Counted from the first letter of the stretch, positions 1-9,453 are shown. The stretch: DNA of 64,000 nucleotides from Pseudomethylobacillus aquaticus (GCF_003730115.1 NZ_RJVP01000003.1:1-64000); one strand, 5' to 3'. Program-made: numbers and translations. The notes: generated by a model from the sequence alone, not told the origin.

Positions 1-2065
1 GCTCACCCGCACGCGCCGCTTCCACCGCCGCATTCAACGCCAGGATGTTGGTCTGGAACGCAATCCCGTCGATCACGCTGATGATGTCTTCGATCTTGCG
101 CGAGCTGTCCGAGATGCCGCTCATGGTAAGCACCACTTCGCTCACCACCTGGCCACCACGTACCGCCACACCCGACGCCGCCGATGCCAGCTGATTGGCC
201 TGCTTCGCGTTCTCCGCATTCTGCTTCACCGTCGAAGCCAGTTCTTCCATGCTGGAGGCCGTCTCTTCCAGGCTGGAGGCCTGCTCTTCCGTCCGCTGCG
301 ACAGGTCGTTGTTCCCCGCCGCGATCTCGTTCGCCGCCGTGTTGATGGTGTCGCCCGCTTCCTTGATCTGAGTGATGATGTCGGCGGTACTGGAGATCAG
401 TGCATTGATGCCACTGCACAAATCAGCGATGTCGCCCGTCTTGTCACTGGTCTCGATATGTTGTGTAAGGTCACCCGCTTTGGCTGCGGCGACCACTGCC
501 TGCGTCTCTTCCACGGCTTTGACCAGTGCACGCTGTGCCTGCACTGCGGCGGTGATGTCAGAAGCGAACTTGACGACCTTGACCACCTTGCCTGTGACGT
601 CCTTGATGGGGTTGTAGGAAGCTTGCAGCCAGACCTCGCGCCCACCTTTGGCAAAGCGCTGATACTGACCTGCGTAGAATTCACCATGCCCCAGTCGTTC
701 CCAGAAAGCACGGTATTCAGCACTATTACGGTAAACCGGATCAACGAATGTGCTGTGATGCTGGCCGATCGCTTCGGCCTCGCTGTAGTCCATCAACCGC
801 AGGAAGTGCTCATTGACACGCGTCACCTTGCCATCTGGTGTGAACTCGATCACCGGCTGGTTGGCGTTGATGGCGGCCAACTGGCTGCTGTAATCCTGGT
901 TGAGCGCCTCCTGTGCACGGATGGTGGTGACATCGGCCCATTCCAGGATGTTGCCTTCATAGTTGCCCTGCGCATCGAAGCTGGCCCCCACATTCAGTGC
1001 GAACTTGAGGTCACCCACCTTGATGTCGGTGCGATAAGGCAGATTCTTCGGATCTGCCAGCAGATTGCGCTGGTGTGACGGGTTCTTGTGGAACATGTCG
1101 ATGCAACTGCCGATGATCTTGGCCGGGTCGAAGGTAGGCCAGATCTTGCGGAAGTTATCGGCATTCTTTTGCAACATGGATTTGGTGGTATCGTTGACGT
1201 AGGTCACCACAAAATCGCGGTCCACCATCATGATGGCCGTGCTGGTATTGCGAATGGCCGCTTCCAGCCGTAGCGAAACGCGGCGTGACTGCATCTCGTC
1301 TGTGGCACATACGGCATACTTGACCACCTTGACCACCTTGCCGGTCTTGTCTTTGATCGGGTTGTAGGAGGCTTGCAGCCAGATCTCGCGCTTGTCCTTG
1401 GTGTAGCGCTGATAGTAGCCGGTGTCATGTTCACCACGCGCCAGCTTGTCCCAGAAGGCACGGTATTCGTTGCTGACCCTGTGTTCAGGGGAGACGAACA
1501 GACTATGGTGCTGCCCCAGGATTTCATTCAACTGATAGCCGGAGGCCTTGAGGAAATTGTCATTGGCATGAATGATCCTGCCATCGGGCGTGAAGTGGAT
1601 CACTGACTGAGTGTTGCTGATCGCAGCGATCTGACCGGCATAGTCGATGTTCTCCAAGGCCTGCGAGCGCTCAGCCGTCACATCACGCCATTCCAGCACG
1701 TTGCCGATGTAGTTGCGCTTGGCATCGTAGCTGGCGGTGATGTGCAGGGTAATGGTGAGCTTGCCCACCTTGATGTCAGTCTTGTAAGGCAGATTGGCAG
1801 GGTTGGCCAACAACTGGCGCTGATGTGCGGGGTTCTTGTGGAACACATCAATGCAGGTGCCGATGATGCGGCCTGGATCAAAACTCGGAAACGCCGAGCG
1901 GAATTCTTCAACCGCGTCGTTGAACAGTCGCTTGGACGATTCATTGACATAGGTGACCATAAAATCACGGTCCACCATCATGATGGCAACCGAGCTTTGA
2001 TCCAGTGCACCTTTAACGGCCGTCTGGGTATTTTTCGCCTTGCGGCTGAAGAGTTGTTTAAACAT
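1..2065 (-). CDS. Soluble methyl-accepting chemotaxis protein with four PAS domains (3' end outside window)
   Basis: 688 residues are visible and the reading frame runs off the left edge without a stop. The start ATG at 2065 is preceded by AGGAG eight bases upstream. No transmembrane segment is visible, so the receptor should be cytoplasmic. PAS domains begin near residues 20, 145, 270 and 395. Residues 21-270 and 271-520 are two copies of one PAS-PAS unit, exactly 250 residues apart (for example MMVDRDF at 29-35 and 279-285). A HAMP-like linker follows (about 520-560), then the methyl-accepting coiled-coil signalling domain, with [20 protein letters not shown] at about 661-680. Such receptors sense redox state, oxygen or small ligands through PAS cofactors and drive CheA; the ligand cannot be read from sequence. 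It lies downstream of cheA-cheW in the same direction. Confidence 0.93.
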   Translation of the reverse strand, partial: MFKQLFSRKAKNTQTAVKGALDQSSVAIMMVDRDFMVTYVNESSKRLFNDAVEEFRSAFPSFDPGRIIGTCIDVFHKNPAHQRQLLANPANLPYKTDIKVGKLTITLHITASYDAKRNYIGNVLEWRDVTAERSQALENIDYAGQIAAISNTQSVIHFTPDGRIIHANDNFLKASGYQLNEILGQHHSLFVSPEHRVSNEYRAFWDKLARGEHDTGYYQRYTKDKREIWLQASYNPIKDKTGKVVKVVKYAVCATDEMQSRRVSLRLEAAIRNTSTAIMMVDRDFVVTYVNDTTKSMLQKNADNFRKIWPTFDPAKIIGSCIDMFHKNPSHQRNLLADPKNLPYRTDIKVGDLKFALNVGASFDAQGNYEGNILEWADVTTIRAQEALNQDYSSQLAAINANQPVIEFTPDGKVTRVNEHFLRLMDYSEAEAIGQHHSTFVDPVYRNSAEYRAFWERLGHGEFYAGQYQRFAKGGREVWLQASYNPIKDVTGKVVKVVKFASDITAAVQAQRALVKAVEETQAVVAAAKAGDLTQHIETSDKTGDIADLCSGINALISSTADIITQIKEAGDTINTAANEIAAGNNDLSQRTEEQASSLEETASSMEELASTVKQNAENAKQANQLASAASGVAVRGGQVVSEVVLTMSGISDSSRKIEDIISVIDGIAFQTNILALNAAVEAARAGE

Positions 2066-2106
2066 GTCGCATGCTCCTGAGAAACGAGTTCTGTCAATGA
2101 TCTGGA

Positions 2107-2190
2107 TTAAAGCGGATAGGCCGCCAGCCATGAAGCCCACAGCACCAGCGCCTGGCCGATGGCATGCAGCGTGTCGTGTAATGTCTTCAT
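2107..2190 (-). CDS. Small 27-residue ORF with strong ribosome binding site
   Basis: An ATG at 2190 is preceded by AAGGAGC with seven bases between AGGAG and the start, and reads 27 codons to a TAA at 2107. The peptide starts [13 protein letters not shown] and continues with a hydrophobic, tryptophan-containing half ([14 protein letters not shown]). It lies in the 180-bp gap between cheW and the receptor gene, all in one direction, so it would be on the same transcript. I know no family for it. The good Shine-Dalgarno site and amphipathic to hydrophobic composition argue for translation; the short length makes chance hard to exclude. Confidence 0.45.
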   Translation of the reverse strand: MKTLHDTLHAIGQALVLWASWLAAYPL

Positions 2191-2245
2191 GGTGGTGCTC
2201 CTTGTGATGTCGCGGTTGTAATAGCGCTCGTGGTGCAATACCGGC

Positions 2246-2746
2246 TTAATGCACCGTCACGCTGTCGAGCAGTTCCATCTCCTGGCTGCCCATCAGTCGT
2301 TCGATGTCCACCAGAATCAGCATGCGTTCTTCCACCGTGGCCAGCCCCAGGATGTACTGGGTGTCGATACTGCTGACCAGTTCTGGCACATTGCGGATGT
2401 GTTCTTGTTGCAAAGCCATCACGTCGGAGACACCATCCACCACGATGCCGACCACGCGGCCGCCCAGGTTGAGGATGATGACCACGGTGAATTCGTCGTA
2501 CTCGATCTTGCCGAGATTGAATTTGATGCGCAGGTCCACGATGGGCACGATGCGGCCACGCAGATTGACCACCCCCTTGATGAAGGCTGGCGTGTTGGCG
2601 ATCTTGGTCACCGTGTCATAACCACGAATCTCCTGCACCTTGAGGATCTCGATCCCGTAGGATTCTTCCCCAAGTACAAAGGTCAGGTATTCGCCCGCGA
2701 CACTGGGCGTGGTGCTGGCAGCCGTTGCCATGCTGGTGGCGGTCAT
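2246..2746 (-). CDS. cheW: Chemotaxis coupling protein CheW
   Basis: 166 residues, the usual CheW length. It couples receptors to the CheA kinase in the chemoreceptor array. A single CheW/SH3-like domain spans about 18-160, with the typical [15 protein letters not shown] start, the [13 protein letters not shown] core and a VDGVSDV segment. The first ~17 residues are a low-complexity Thr/Ala/Ser tail. The start ATG overlaps the end of cheA by four bases (ATGA), which points to translational coupling. An AAGGAG lies upstream of the start. Confidence 0.96.
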   Translation of the reverse strand: MTATSMATAASTTPSVAGEYLTFVLGEESYGIEILKVQEIRGYDTVTKIANTPAFIKGVVNLRGRIVPIVDLRIKFNLGKIEYDEFTVVIILNLGGRVVGIVVDGVSDVMALQQEHIRNVPELVSSIDTQYILGLATVEERMLILVDIERLMGSQEMELLDSVTVH

Positions 2747-5028
2747 TGCGTGTACTCCTTGGTCTGTGGTGGCCTGCTGGCATAGGCTGCAGCACCGGTG
2801 ATGTAGTTATGGCTTTGCCCCATCTGGATGATGGCGGGCACGTCCAGGATCAGCGCCACCGAGCCATCGCCCATGATGGTGGCGCCGGAGATGCCGCGTA
2901 CACGGCGGTAGTTGGTTTCCAGGCTCTTGATGACCACCTGCTGCTGGCCGACCAGACCGTCCACGAACAAGGCCGATTTGCGGCCTTCGGCCTCGATCAG
3001 CACCAGCACGCCCTGGGTCGGGTCGGTGATGTCCGTGTCATGGTTGAACAGGCTGTGCAGCGCGATGATGGGCAGGTATTCGCCGCGCACATGCACCATG
3101 CGGCCTTCACCGGTCACGGTCTTGATGTCCTGCGCGCGCGGTTGCAGGGTCTCCACGATGAGGTTGAGCGGGATCACATAGATATTGCTGCCCAGCGACA
3201 CCGACATGCCATCCAGGATGGCCAGTGTCAGCGGCAGCGCGATAGAGATGGTGGTGCCCAGGCCAGGCACGGAGCGGATCTCCACCGTGCCGTTCATGGC
3301 GGTGATATTGCGCTTGACCACGTCCATGCCCACGCCACGGCCGGACACATCGGTGACCGCTTCTGCGGTGGAGAACCCAGGCGCGAAAATCAGCTGATAC
3401 ACCTCGGCATCGCTCATGTTCTCGCTGACCGGCAGGCCGTTCTGCTGCGCTTTGGCGAGCAGGCGTTCCCGATTGAGGCCGGCACCATCGTCAGTGACTT
3501 CGATGACGATGCTACCGCCCTTGTGCGCCGCCGACAGGGTCAGTTGTCCGGTCTCGCTCTTGCCGCGTGCACGGCGCTGTTCAGGCAGCTCGATACCATG
3601 ATCCACGCTGTTACGCACCAGATGCGTGAGCGGGTCCACGATGCGTTCGATCAGGCCTTTATCCAGTTCGGTGCTAGCCCCCTGGGTGACCAGTTCCACC
3701 TTCTTGCCCAGCTTGCCCGCCAGATCGCGCACCATGCGCGGAAAGCGCGAGAACACGAAATCCATGGGCATCATGCGGATGGACATCACCGCTTCCTGCA
3801 AGTCACGCGTGTTGCGCATGAGCTGGCCGGCACTGTTGATCAGACGCTCATGCTGCACTGGATCCAGCGCCGCGATGCGCTGCTCTATCATGGCTTGCGT
3901 GATCACCAGTTCGCCCACCAGGTTGATGAGCTGATCCACCTTCTCTACCCCCACGCGGATGGAGGTGGTCTCGGCGGTGGATGCCGCCTTTTCGTTGTCC
4001 TTTTTGACCGGTTTGTCGCTGAGCTTGTCTGTACTTTTTTGAGTGCTGATTTCAGTGTTTTTTTCTGGCTGCCGGGTTGTGCGTTGCGCAGCCTCCACTG
4101 CCGCTGGCAAGGGGGTCTCGTCACCTATCATGGTGGTGACCACCGCGTCGGGATGCGGGGTGAACGGCGCAAAGAAGCCATAGCCCTCTTCCACCTTGTC
4201 CTGCTCCAGCGTCTCGAACAGGCCATATCCCACTTCCTCCTGCACCTCCACACCTGATTTGCTCTTGGTATCGGCCCTGGCTTCCAGGCCGACTTCGATA
4301 TCATGCTGTGCTGCTGCAGCGACTGCCTCAAGCGCCGGCATGTCCTCGCGGCTGACCCGCATCTGGTCCACATCGATCACGAAAGAGCAGATGGACAGGA
4401 TGTCATCGGCGCTGGAATCGGTATCCAGCAGCCACTGGCTGCGGCCATCGGCCAGCACATGCTGACTCACGCTGCCCAGCAGGCCCAGTTCGTCACGCAG
4501 GTTGCGGTCATCACGCTCATTGAGCACAGGCAGATCAAGACAGAAGCGCGTCAAACCCGGAGCGGCAGGGGGCATGGCGCTGACCACTGCGGCAGGCGCT
4601 GCAACAGGCGCCGTCAGGGTGGGCACTGGCGCGATCGCCACGCCTTCCGACAGCCCCTTCAGCATCATGGTCACGTCGGCCACCTGCTCGGGGTCCACGG
4701 CAGTGGCCAGCCTGTGGCCATCCAGCTGCATCTTGAGCACGTCCTTGGCGGCCAGGAAAGCATCCACATGTTCGGCAGTGAGTGCCATCTCCTGCTTGCG
4801 GATCTTGTCCAGCAGGTTCTCCAGCACGTGGGTGATCTCGGCCATGTCCATCATGCCGAAAGTGGCTGCGCCACCCTTGATGGAATGGGCTGCGCGGAAG
4901 ATGGCATTGAGGTCTTCCATGTCCGGGCTTTGGATATCCAGGCCCAGCAACAGATGCTCGGCCTCGGCCAGCAACTCGTCCGATTCGTCGAAGAACACTT
5001 CGTAGAACTGGCTCATGTCGATGCTCAT
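2743..5028 (-). CDS. cheA: Chemotaxis histidine kinase CheA
   Basis: 761 residues. CheA autophosphorylates in response to receptor state and passes phosphate to CheY. Domains in order: Hpt with phospho-accepting His48 in [13 protein letters not shown]; a P2-like region (about 150-240); an acidic, polar linker rich in Asp, Glu, Lys and Thr (about 240-350); dimerisation domain ([16 protein letters not shown]); ATPase domain with N-box [14 protein letters not shown] and [13 protein letters not shown]; and a C-terminal CheW-like domain ending near the stop. It overlaps cheW by four bases and lies 37 bp downstream of the CheY-type gene. The linker is longer than in the enteric protein (654 residues). 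Confidence 0.96.
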   Translation of the reverse strand: MSIDMSQFYEVFFDESDELLAEAEHLLLGLDIQSPDMEDLNAIFRAAHSIKGGAATFGMMDMAEITHVLENLLDKIRKQEMALTAEHVDAFLAAKDVLKMQLDGHRLATAVDPEQVADVTMMLKGLSEGVAIAPVPTLTAPVAAPAAVVSAMPPAAPGLTRFCLDLPVLNERDDRNLRDELGLLGSVSQHVLADGRSQWLLDTDSSADDILSICSFVIDVDQMRVSREDMPALEAVAAAAQHDIEVGLEARADTKSKSGVEVQEEVGYGLFETLEQDKVEEGYGFFAPFTPHPDAVVTTMIGDETPLPAAVEAAQRTTRQPEKNTEISTQKSTDKLSDKPVKKDNEKAASTAETTSIRVGVEKVDQLINLVGELVITQAMIEQRIAALDPVQHERLINSAGQLMRNTRDLQEAVMSIRMMPMDFVFSRFPRMVRDLAGKLGKKVELVTQGASTELDKGLIERIVDPLTHLVRNSVDHGIELPEQRRARGKSETGQLTLSAAHKGGSIVIEVTDDGAGLNRERLLAKAQQNGLPVSENMSDAEVYQLIFAPGFSTAEAVTDVSGRGVGMDVVKRNITAMNGTVEIRSVPGLGTTISIALPLTLAILDGMSVSLGSNIYVIPLNLIVETLQPRAQDIKTVTGEGRMVHVRGEYLPIIALHSLFNHDTDITDPTQGVLVLIEAEGRKSALFVDGLVGQQQVVIKSLETNYRRVRGISGATIMGDGSVALILDVPAIIQMGQSHNYITGAAAYASRPPQTKEYTQ

Positions 5029-5065
5029 GACCGGCCTCCTGTATCGATTGGAGTGGCAGGCATCA

Positions 5066-5431
5066 TCAGCCGATCACTTTCTGTACCACTTCGATCAAGC
5101 GCTTGGGATCGAACGGTTTGACCAGCCAGCCGTTGGCACCGGCGGCTTTGCCCTTGGCTTTCATCTCGTCGCTGGATTCGGTGGTCAGCATCAGGATAGG
5201 CACTTTCTGATAAGAGCCCAGGCCGCGCAGCTGACGGATCAGTGTGAGGCCGTCCATGATGGGCATGTTCTGGTCGGTGAGCACCAGGTCCACGGTCTTC
5301 TCCTTGGCCTTGCTCAAGCCATCCTGGCCGTCCACGGCCTCCACCACCTGATAACCCGCCGCCTTGAGGCTGAACGCCACCATGGCGCGTAATGAGCCTG
5401 AGTCGTCAACGGTTAAAATCGTTTTTGCCAT
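5066..5431 (-). CDS. cheY: CheY-type single-domain response regulator
   Basis: 121 residues forming one receiver domain with no output domain. The acid pocket is Asp9/Asp10, the phospho-acceptor Asp53 (LVLTDQNMPIMDG), the switch Thr83 and the conserved Lys105 (VKPFD). It is probably phosphorylated by the adjacent CheA. Single-domain regulators of this MAKTILTVDDS type accompany CheA/CheW clusters and may bind the motor or act as a phosphate sink; several CheY paralogues are usual in such genomes, so motor binding is inferred. A tentative sigma-28-like promoter lies just upstream (5460-5487). Confidence 0.93.
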   Translation of the reverse strand: MAKTILTVDDSGSLRAMVAFSLKAAGYQVVEAVDGQDGLSKAKEKTVDLVLTDQNMPIMDGLTLIRQLRGLGSYQKVPILMLTTESSDEMKAKGKAAGANGWLVKPFDPKRLIEVVQKVIG

Positions 5432-5459
5432 TGTTGTTTCATCCTGAAGATATGCATCG

Positions 5460-5487
5460 TTATCGGTTGATCTGGTGTGGCGCTTTA
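5460..5487 (-). promoter_or_regulatory. Possible sigma-28 promoter before cheY
   Basis: On the minus strand TAAA is followed after 16 bases by ACCGATAA, about 30 bases before the cheY start. The consensus is TAAA-N15-GCCGATAA, so spacing is one base long and the first -10 base differs. The -35 element overlaps the stop codon of the CheZ-like gene. Tentative. Confidence 0.35.
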
Positions 5488-6027
5488 GAACAGCTCCACA
5501 TCGCCACTGGCCATGTGTTGTTGTTTCACGGACTGTCGCAGGCCACCATTGAGTGCCTGACTCTTGTCGCGCACACGCTCGTGCATGTTGTGCAACAGCA
5601 GGCTCAGCGCTTCGTGTTCGTCCGCATGCGGCATCGCCGTCTGGCCGTTCTCCAGCGGCGCGAGCAGGTCGCGCAGACCGTCGATGCGTTTCAGCATGCG
5701 GCCTATGAGCTGGCTGGTCATGTCCTGGAACTGCATGGCGGTGATCGCGGCACCCACTTGTGCGCCTATCTCCTCGCGCAACTGCCGTAGCGGTTGTGCG
5801 GCTTCGGCCTGCACACCTTGTGCGGCCAGCAGTTCATCCAGCGCCAACTGCTGTGCCGCCACAGCGGCATGGATGGCGTTGAAGCTGGCCGACAGCGTTT
5901 CGATGGCCTCGCCCAGCAATAGCGCGGTCTGCTGCAGGTCTGCTTCCACTTCACTGAGGTGCTGGTTGCCGTGGCCGGAGACACCGGTCAGCAACTGTTT
6001 CAAGGCTTGTACGGGGATGATGTTCAT
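5485..6027 (-). CDS. CheZ-like chemotaxis phosphatase family protein
   Basis: 180 residues, almost entirely alpha-helical. The motif QFQDMTSQ at 99-106 matches the active-site helix of CheZ (DFQDLTGQ), placing Asp102 and Gln106 where enteric CheZ has Asp143 and Gln147. The protein ends in an acidic DVELF peptide, reminiscent of the C-terminal tail by which CheZ grips CheY. It is shorter than enteric CheZ (214). From context between cheY and motB and from the motif I infer dephosphorylation of the neighbouring CheY. The overall identity to CheZ is low, so the family assignment rests on the helix motif. Confidence 0.7.
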   Translation of the reverse strand: MNIIPVQALKQLLTGVSGHGNQHLSEVEADLQQTALLLGEAIETLSASFNAIHAAVAAQQLALDELLAAQGVQAEAAQPLRQLREEIGAQVGAAITAMQFQDMTSQLIGRMLKRIDGLRDLLAPLENGQTAMPHADEHEALSLLLHNMHERVRDKSQALNGGLRQSVKQQHMASGDVELF

Positions 6028-6093
6028 GGAGTTAAGAATATCCGCACCGGGCTTAGGGCAATCGGAGGATAAGAAGGCGAAACACCGGCTGTT

Positions 6094-7029
6094 TCATGGT
6101 GCTGGCACGGCCATGCCATCCGCAAAGGCATCACCGAAGGCTTCGGCAGAAGGCAGCTGCATGGCGGAAGCATCTTCGATGGCGTTCAGCTCGGCCTTTT
6201 TGTTCATGATGATGATGCTGATACGGCGGTTGACCGGGTTGAGCGGGTTGGTCTTGTCGAACAGCACCGCGGACGACAGCCCCACCACGCGCAGCAGCTT
6301 GGTCTCGTCCATGCCGCCCTTGACCAGCACGCGACGCGAGGCATTGGCGCGGTCTGCGGACAGCTCCCAGTTGCTGTAGCCCTTCTCGCCATTGGCATAA
6401 GCCACCGCGTCGGTATGGCCGGACAGGCTGATCTTGTTGGGCAGACCATTCAGCATCTGGCCGATCTCGGTGAGGATCTCGCGTGCATAGGGCTGCAGCT
6501 CGGCCTTGGCAGAAGCGAACATGGGGCGGTTCTGCTCATCCACGATCTGGATACGCAAACCTTCGCTGGTGATGTCGATCAACAGCTGGTTCTTGAACTG
6601 GCGCAGTGTGGGGCTGGCGTCGATGGCCTGCTCGATCTTGCGCTTGAGCTGCTGCAGGCGCTCGTTCTCCAGCCGTTCCAGCTCGGCTTGCGCGGCTTTC
6701 ATGTCGGTCTTTTTGATCTTGACGTCGGAATCGGTCTTGCGTACCTGACCGTCTTTCTTGGTGACATCCTTGCCGCCACCCTTGATGACGATGGCACTGG
6801 TGCCGGAGGATTGACCACCCGCCATGGCCGTTTGCAGCGGGGTCTTGAAGTATTCGGCGATGCCTTCCAGATCACCGCGCGTGGTGGAGCCCAACAGCCA
6901 CATCAGCAGGAAAAAGGCCATCATCGCGGTGACAAAGTCGGCATAGGCGATCTTCCAGGCGCCGCCATGATGGCCAGCGGCAGTGCGCTTGATGCGCTTG
7001 ACGATGATGGGACGTGCGTCTTCCGCCAT
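6094..7029 (-). CDS. motB: Flagellar motor stator protein MotB
   Basis: 311 residues. MotB anchors the stator to peptidoglycan and carries the proton-binding Asp. A short cytoplasmic N-terminus is followed by one membrane segment (about 27-48) with the essential Asp31 in AYADFVTAMMAFFLLMWLLGS, a plug and linker, and a C-terminal OmpA-like peptidoglycan-binding domain (LSGHTDAVAYANGEKGYSNW). It follows motA with a two-base gap, giving the usual motAB pair. Confidence 0.96.
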   Translation of the reverse strand: MAEDARPIIVKRIKRTAAGHHGGAWKIAYADFVTAMMAFFLLMWLLGSTTRGDLEGIAEYFKTPLQTAMAGGQSSGTSAIVIKGGGKDVTKKDGQVRKTDSDVKIKKTDMKAAQAELERLENERLQQLKRKIEQAIDASPTLRQFKNQLLIDITSEGLRIQIVDEQNRPMFASAKAELQPYAREILTEIGQMLNGLPNKISLSGHTDAVAYANGEKGYSNWELSADRANASRRVLVKGGMDETKLLRVVGLSSAVLFDKTNPLNPVNRRISIIIMNKKAELNAIEDASAMQLPSAEAFGDAFADGMAVPAP

Positions 7030-7031
7030 GA

Positions 7032-7895
7032 TCAGCTCTTGTTCTTGGCTTGCTTGACGTAGTCTTCCAGCTCAAGGAAGCCGGGGCGCTCGGTGGAATA
7101 CAGCACCTTGCGGCCGAATTCGACCGCGATGGCCGGCGCATAGCCGTTCAGACTGGCGATCAGGCTGACCTTGATGCACTGCAGCATCTTGCTGGATTCT
7201 TCGGTCTTCTGTTCCAGCAGCGTCGCCAGCGGGCCCACAAAACCATACGCCAGCAGGATGCCGAGGAAGGTGCCCACCAGCGCATGCGCGATCATCATGC
7301 CCAGTTCGGCCGGTGGGGCACCCACCGATTCCATGGTGTGTACCACGCCCATCACCGCCGCCACGATGCCGAAGGCCGGCAAGCCGTCGCCGATACGGGC
7401 GATACAATGCGAAGGCACCAGGCTTTCGTGATGGTGCGTGTCGATCTCGTTATCCATCAGGTTCTCGATCTGGAACGCATCCATATTGCCGGTGACCATC
7501 AGACGCAGGTAATCACACAGGAAATCGACCAGATGATGGTCGGCCAGCAGGCGTGGGTATTTCTGGAACAAGGGGCTCTGTTCCGGCGCTTCCACATCGG
7601 CTTCGATGGACATCAGGCCGTCTTTACGCACCTTGGCCAGCACTTCGAAGATCAGTGCCAGCAGATCAAGATAAAGTGCCTTGCTGAATTTGGAACCTTT
7701 GAGTATCTGGGGCAGCGCTTTCATGGTGGCCTTGATGGACTTGGTGTCGTTACCGACCAGGAACGCACCCAGCGCTCCGCCGCCTATCATCAACAGTTCC
7801 AAGGGTTGGAACAATGCCGCCAGATGGCCCCCGGCGAGCGCAAAGCCGCCGAACACCGAACCAATGACCACCAGATAGCCTAGAAATACAAACAA
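7032..7895 (-). CDS. motA: Flagellar motor stator protein MotA (TTG start)
   Basis: 287 residues, with four membrane segments and a large cytoplasmic loop. MotA forms the ion channel with MotB and pushes on FliG. The N-terminus FVFLGYLVVIGSVFGGF aligns with the known MotA start, which places initiation at the TTG at 7895; GGGGG lies six bases upstream and no ATG fits as well. A sigma-28 promoter lies about 105 bp upstream. motA is the first gene of the motA-motB-cheZ-like-cheY-cheA-cheW run. Confidence 0.96.
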   Translation of the reverse strand: MFVFLGYLVVIGSVFGGFALAGGHLAALFQPLELLMIGGGALGAFLVGNDTKSIKATMKALPQILKGSKFSKALYLDLLALIFEVLAKVRKDGLMSIEADVEAPEQSPLFQKYPRLLADHHLVDFLCDYLRLMVTGNMDAFQIENLMDNEIDTHHHESLVPSHCIARIGDGLPAFGIVAAVMGVVHTMESVGAPPAELGMMIAHALVGTFLGILLAYGFVGPLATLLEQKTEESSKMLQCIKVSLIASLNGYAPAIAVEFGRKVLYSTERPGFLELEDYVKQAKNKS

Positions 7896-7960
7896 TTGAC
7901 GCCCCCGTTACCCAGTCACTTCTTGATTGCTCACAGCCTAACAAGGCGTGGCTGAGGACT

Positions 7961-7981
7961 ATCCCTGAATGAAACAGGGAT
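7961..7981. other. Small perfect hairpin in the motA leader
   Basis: ATCCCTG and CAGGGAT form a seven-base stem around a seven-base loop, between the sigma-28 promoter and the motA start. It would be transcribed in the motA leader. It may be a regulatory stem, or a weak terminator for the gene reading from the other side; no T-run follows. Confidence 0.4.
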
Positions 7982-7999
7982 TTACCCCTCAGTAACTTG

Positions 8000-8026
8000 C
8001 TTACGGCTTAAACGGGGAAAACTTGA
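8000..8026 (-). promoter_or_regulatory. Sigma-28 (FliA) promoter for motA
   Basis: On the minus strand TCAAGTTT, eleven bases, then GCCGTAAG. The consensus is TAAAGTTT-N11-GCCGATAA, so spacing is exact and the GCCG core is intact. It lies about 105 bp upstream of motA and is arranged like the fliC and flgM promoters in this window. Confidence 0.75.
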
Positions 8027-8055
8027 ACCGGCGGGGGCCGTTATCAGGCGATGGA

Positions 8056-8808
8056 TCAGAACCGCCAGATATACAGTGCCGGTTTATCCGGCAGCGGGCG
8101 CACGGCACAGCTAGGTGCGGGCGCACCGGGGATGTCGAACTCATAACTCACCAGCTGGCTGCCGGCACGCATCTCGCGGCTGGCTTTTTGCCACAAGGCC
8201 GGCATGACCGCGGGCGACAGGTAAGCGAACACCAGGTCATAGCGGGCAAAATCCAGCGCCTGATAATCGCCACGCGTGAACGCCGCGGCTGAACGACGCC
8301 AGCGGGCGCGCAGCCAGCTCAGCAGCCAGGGCAAAGGCGCGATCTCGATACCGGTGACCCGCGCGCATGGACGCTGCGCCGCCACGTGCATGGCAAGATC
8401 ACCCAGACCACTGCCGATGTCGATCATGTGCACCTCGCCCTCGGCAGGCAGTAACTGCGTGACCTGACGCCACACCGGCAAACGTGAAGGATAGAACGGC
8501 ACCTGGGTGCGGTAGGTGGACCAATAGAGCGTGAGGAACAACAGGAACAGCACGAGGTAAAAAGCCGGCGGCAGCCCCAGCTGCTGCACCGTATAGACCC
8601 CCAGCGGGAACAGCAGCAGCATGCCACGCCACCACCAGGCCAGCCGCAGCAGACAGGCCAGTGTCAGGGCGATGGCGCCCTGGGCGGCAAGGAACAGTAC
8701 GGGATGCTGGTCGGGCACGCCGAACAGCAGCAGCATCGCGGCCAGCGCGGCCAGACTGATCAACAGGGCACTGACGGCAGGGCGCAAGCTGCGCCGCTCA
8801 CGCTGCAT
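8056..8808 (-). CDS. Membrane-anchored class I SAM methyltransferase next to flhDC
   Basis: 250 residues from the ATG at 8808, seven bases after the flhC stop; a longer upstream reading would overlap flhC and looks non-coding. Three or so membrane segments occupy the first ~100 residues, ending in LTLYWSTYRTQVPFYPS. A Rossmann methyltransferase domain follows, with motif I IDIGSGLGDLA and an acidic motif II (GIEIAP). Small membrane segment plus methyltransferase resembles the FAM173/ATPSCKMT lysine methyltransferase type, which is only a suggestion. Its position, co-directional and tightly spaced behind flhD-flhC, implies co-transcription with the flagellar master regulator. Substrate unknown. 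Confidence 0.8.
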   Translation of the reverse strand: MQRERRSLRPAVSALLISLAALAAMLLLFGVPDQHPVLFLAAQGAIALTLACLLRLAWWWRGMLLLFPLGVYTVQQLGLPPAFYLVLFLLFLTLYWSTYRTQVPFYPSRLPVWRQVTQLLPAEGEVHMIDIGSGLGDLAMHVAAQRPCARVTGIEIAPLPWLLSWLRARWRRSAAAFTRGDYQALDFARYDLVFAYLSPAVMPALWQKASREMRAGSQLVSYEFDIPGAPAPSCAVRPLPDKPALYIWRF

Positions 8809-8815
8809 GACAGGC

Positions 8816-9394
8816 TCAGGCCGCGATGTGCCCGGCAGCCTCAACGCCATGCATGTCGGCATTGTGCTGCTCGCGTGCCAGTTTGGTCTTGCCGGCGCGC
8901 GACGGGATATGACAGATGCCGCAGACAAAGTCGCTGTTCAGGTCGTAGCTGTCCACCACGAACTGGCCGCTGCAGCAACGGCAAGGGGTGAGTTTCAACA
9001 TGTGGCTGTCAACAAAACGTACCAGGGTCCAGGCACGCGTGAATGACAACACCGGCTCATGACCTTCGTCCAGTGCGACCTGCTGCTGATACAGCTCATA
9101 GGCCTTCATGACCGCCTGGATACCGCTGATACCGGCATGCTTGAGCATGAAATTGTAGATATTGAGGAAGATGGACGCGTGGATGTTCGGCTGCCAGGTC
9201 AGGAACCAGTCGGTAGAGAACGGCAGCATGCCCTTGGGTGGCGAGACGCCCTTCAACTCCTTGTACAGTTTGATCAGCTTCTCGCGCGACAAGGTGGTTT
9301 GCGATTCCAGCAACTGCAGGCGTGCGCCCAGTTTGATCAGCTGGATGGCGAGTGTGATCTGCTCTGATTCACCGACGATGGTCTTGGTCTTCAT
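8816..9394 (-). CDS. flhC: Flagellar master regulator subunit FlhC
   Basis: 192 residues, the standard length. FlhC combines with FlhD as the FlhD4C2 activator of class 2 flagellar promoters and makes the main DNA contacts. The zinc-binding cysteines are present: Cys138, Cys141, Cys158 and Cys161, matching enteric 137/140/157/160. The start at 9394 follows a GGGGGGATATC ribosome site. It lies 65 bp downstream of flhD. Confidence 0.97.
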   Translation of the reverse strand: MKTKTIVGESEQITLAIQLIKLGARLQLLESQTTLSREKLIKLYKELKGVSPPKGMLPFSTDWFLTWQPNIHASIFLNIYNFMLKHAGISGIQAVMKAYELYQQQVALDEGHEPVLSFTRAWTLVRFVDSHMLKLTPCRCCSGQFVVDSYDLNSDFVCGICHIPSRAGKTKLAREQHNADMHGVEAAGHIAA

Positions 9395-9427
9395 GATATC
9401 CCCCCGGATAGATACGACTTGAATGCC

Positions 9428-9453
9428 TGGTGCTAATGCTTGGTGCTAATGCC
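9428..9453. repeat. 13-bp tandem duplication in the flhD-flhC spacer
   Basis: TGGTGCTAATGCT is followed at once by TGGTGCTAATGCC, one mismatch in 13. It fills much of the spacer between flhD and flhC. The unit resembles those of the 13-bp array at 50168-50258 (GGTGCTCAAGTTA). Confidence 0.85.

Noticed and set aside
458-1078. Long plus-strand frame opposite the chemoreceptor gene
   Set aside because: Shadow of the receptor reading frame; His/Leu/Val-rich composition without domain and no ribosome site.
2725-4257. 510-codon plus-strand frame opposite cheA
   Set aside because: Antisense to a fully recognised CheA; rich in His and Gln as expected from the complementary strand of GC-rich coding sequence.
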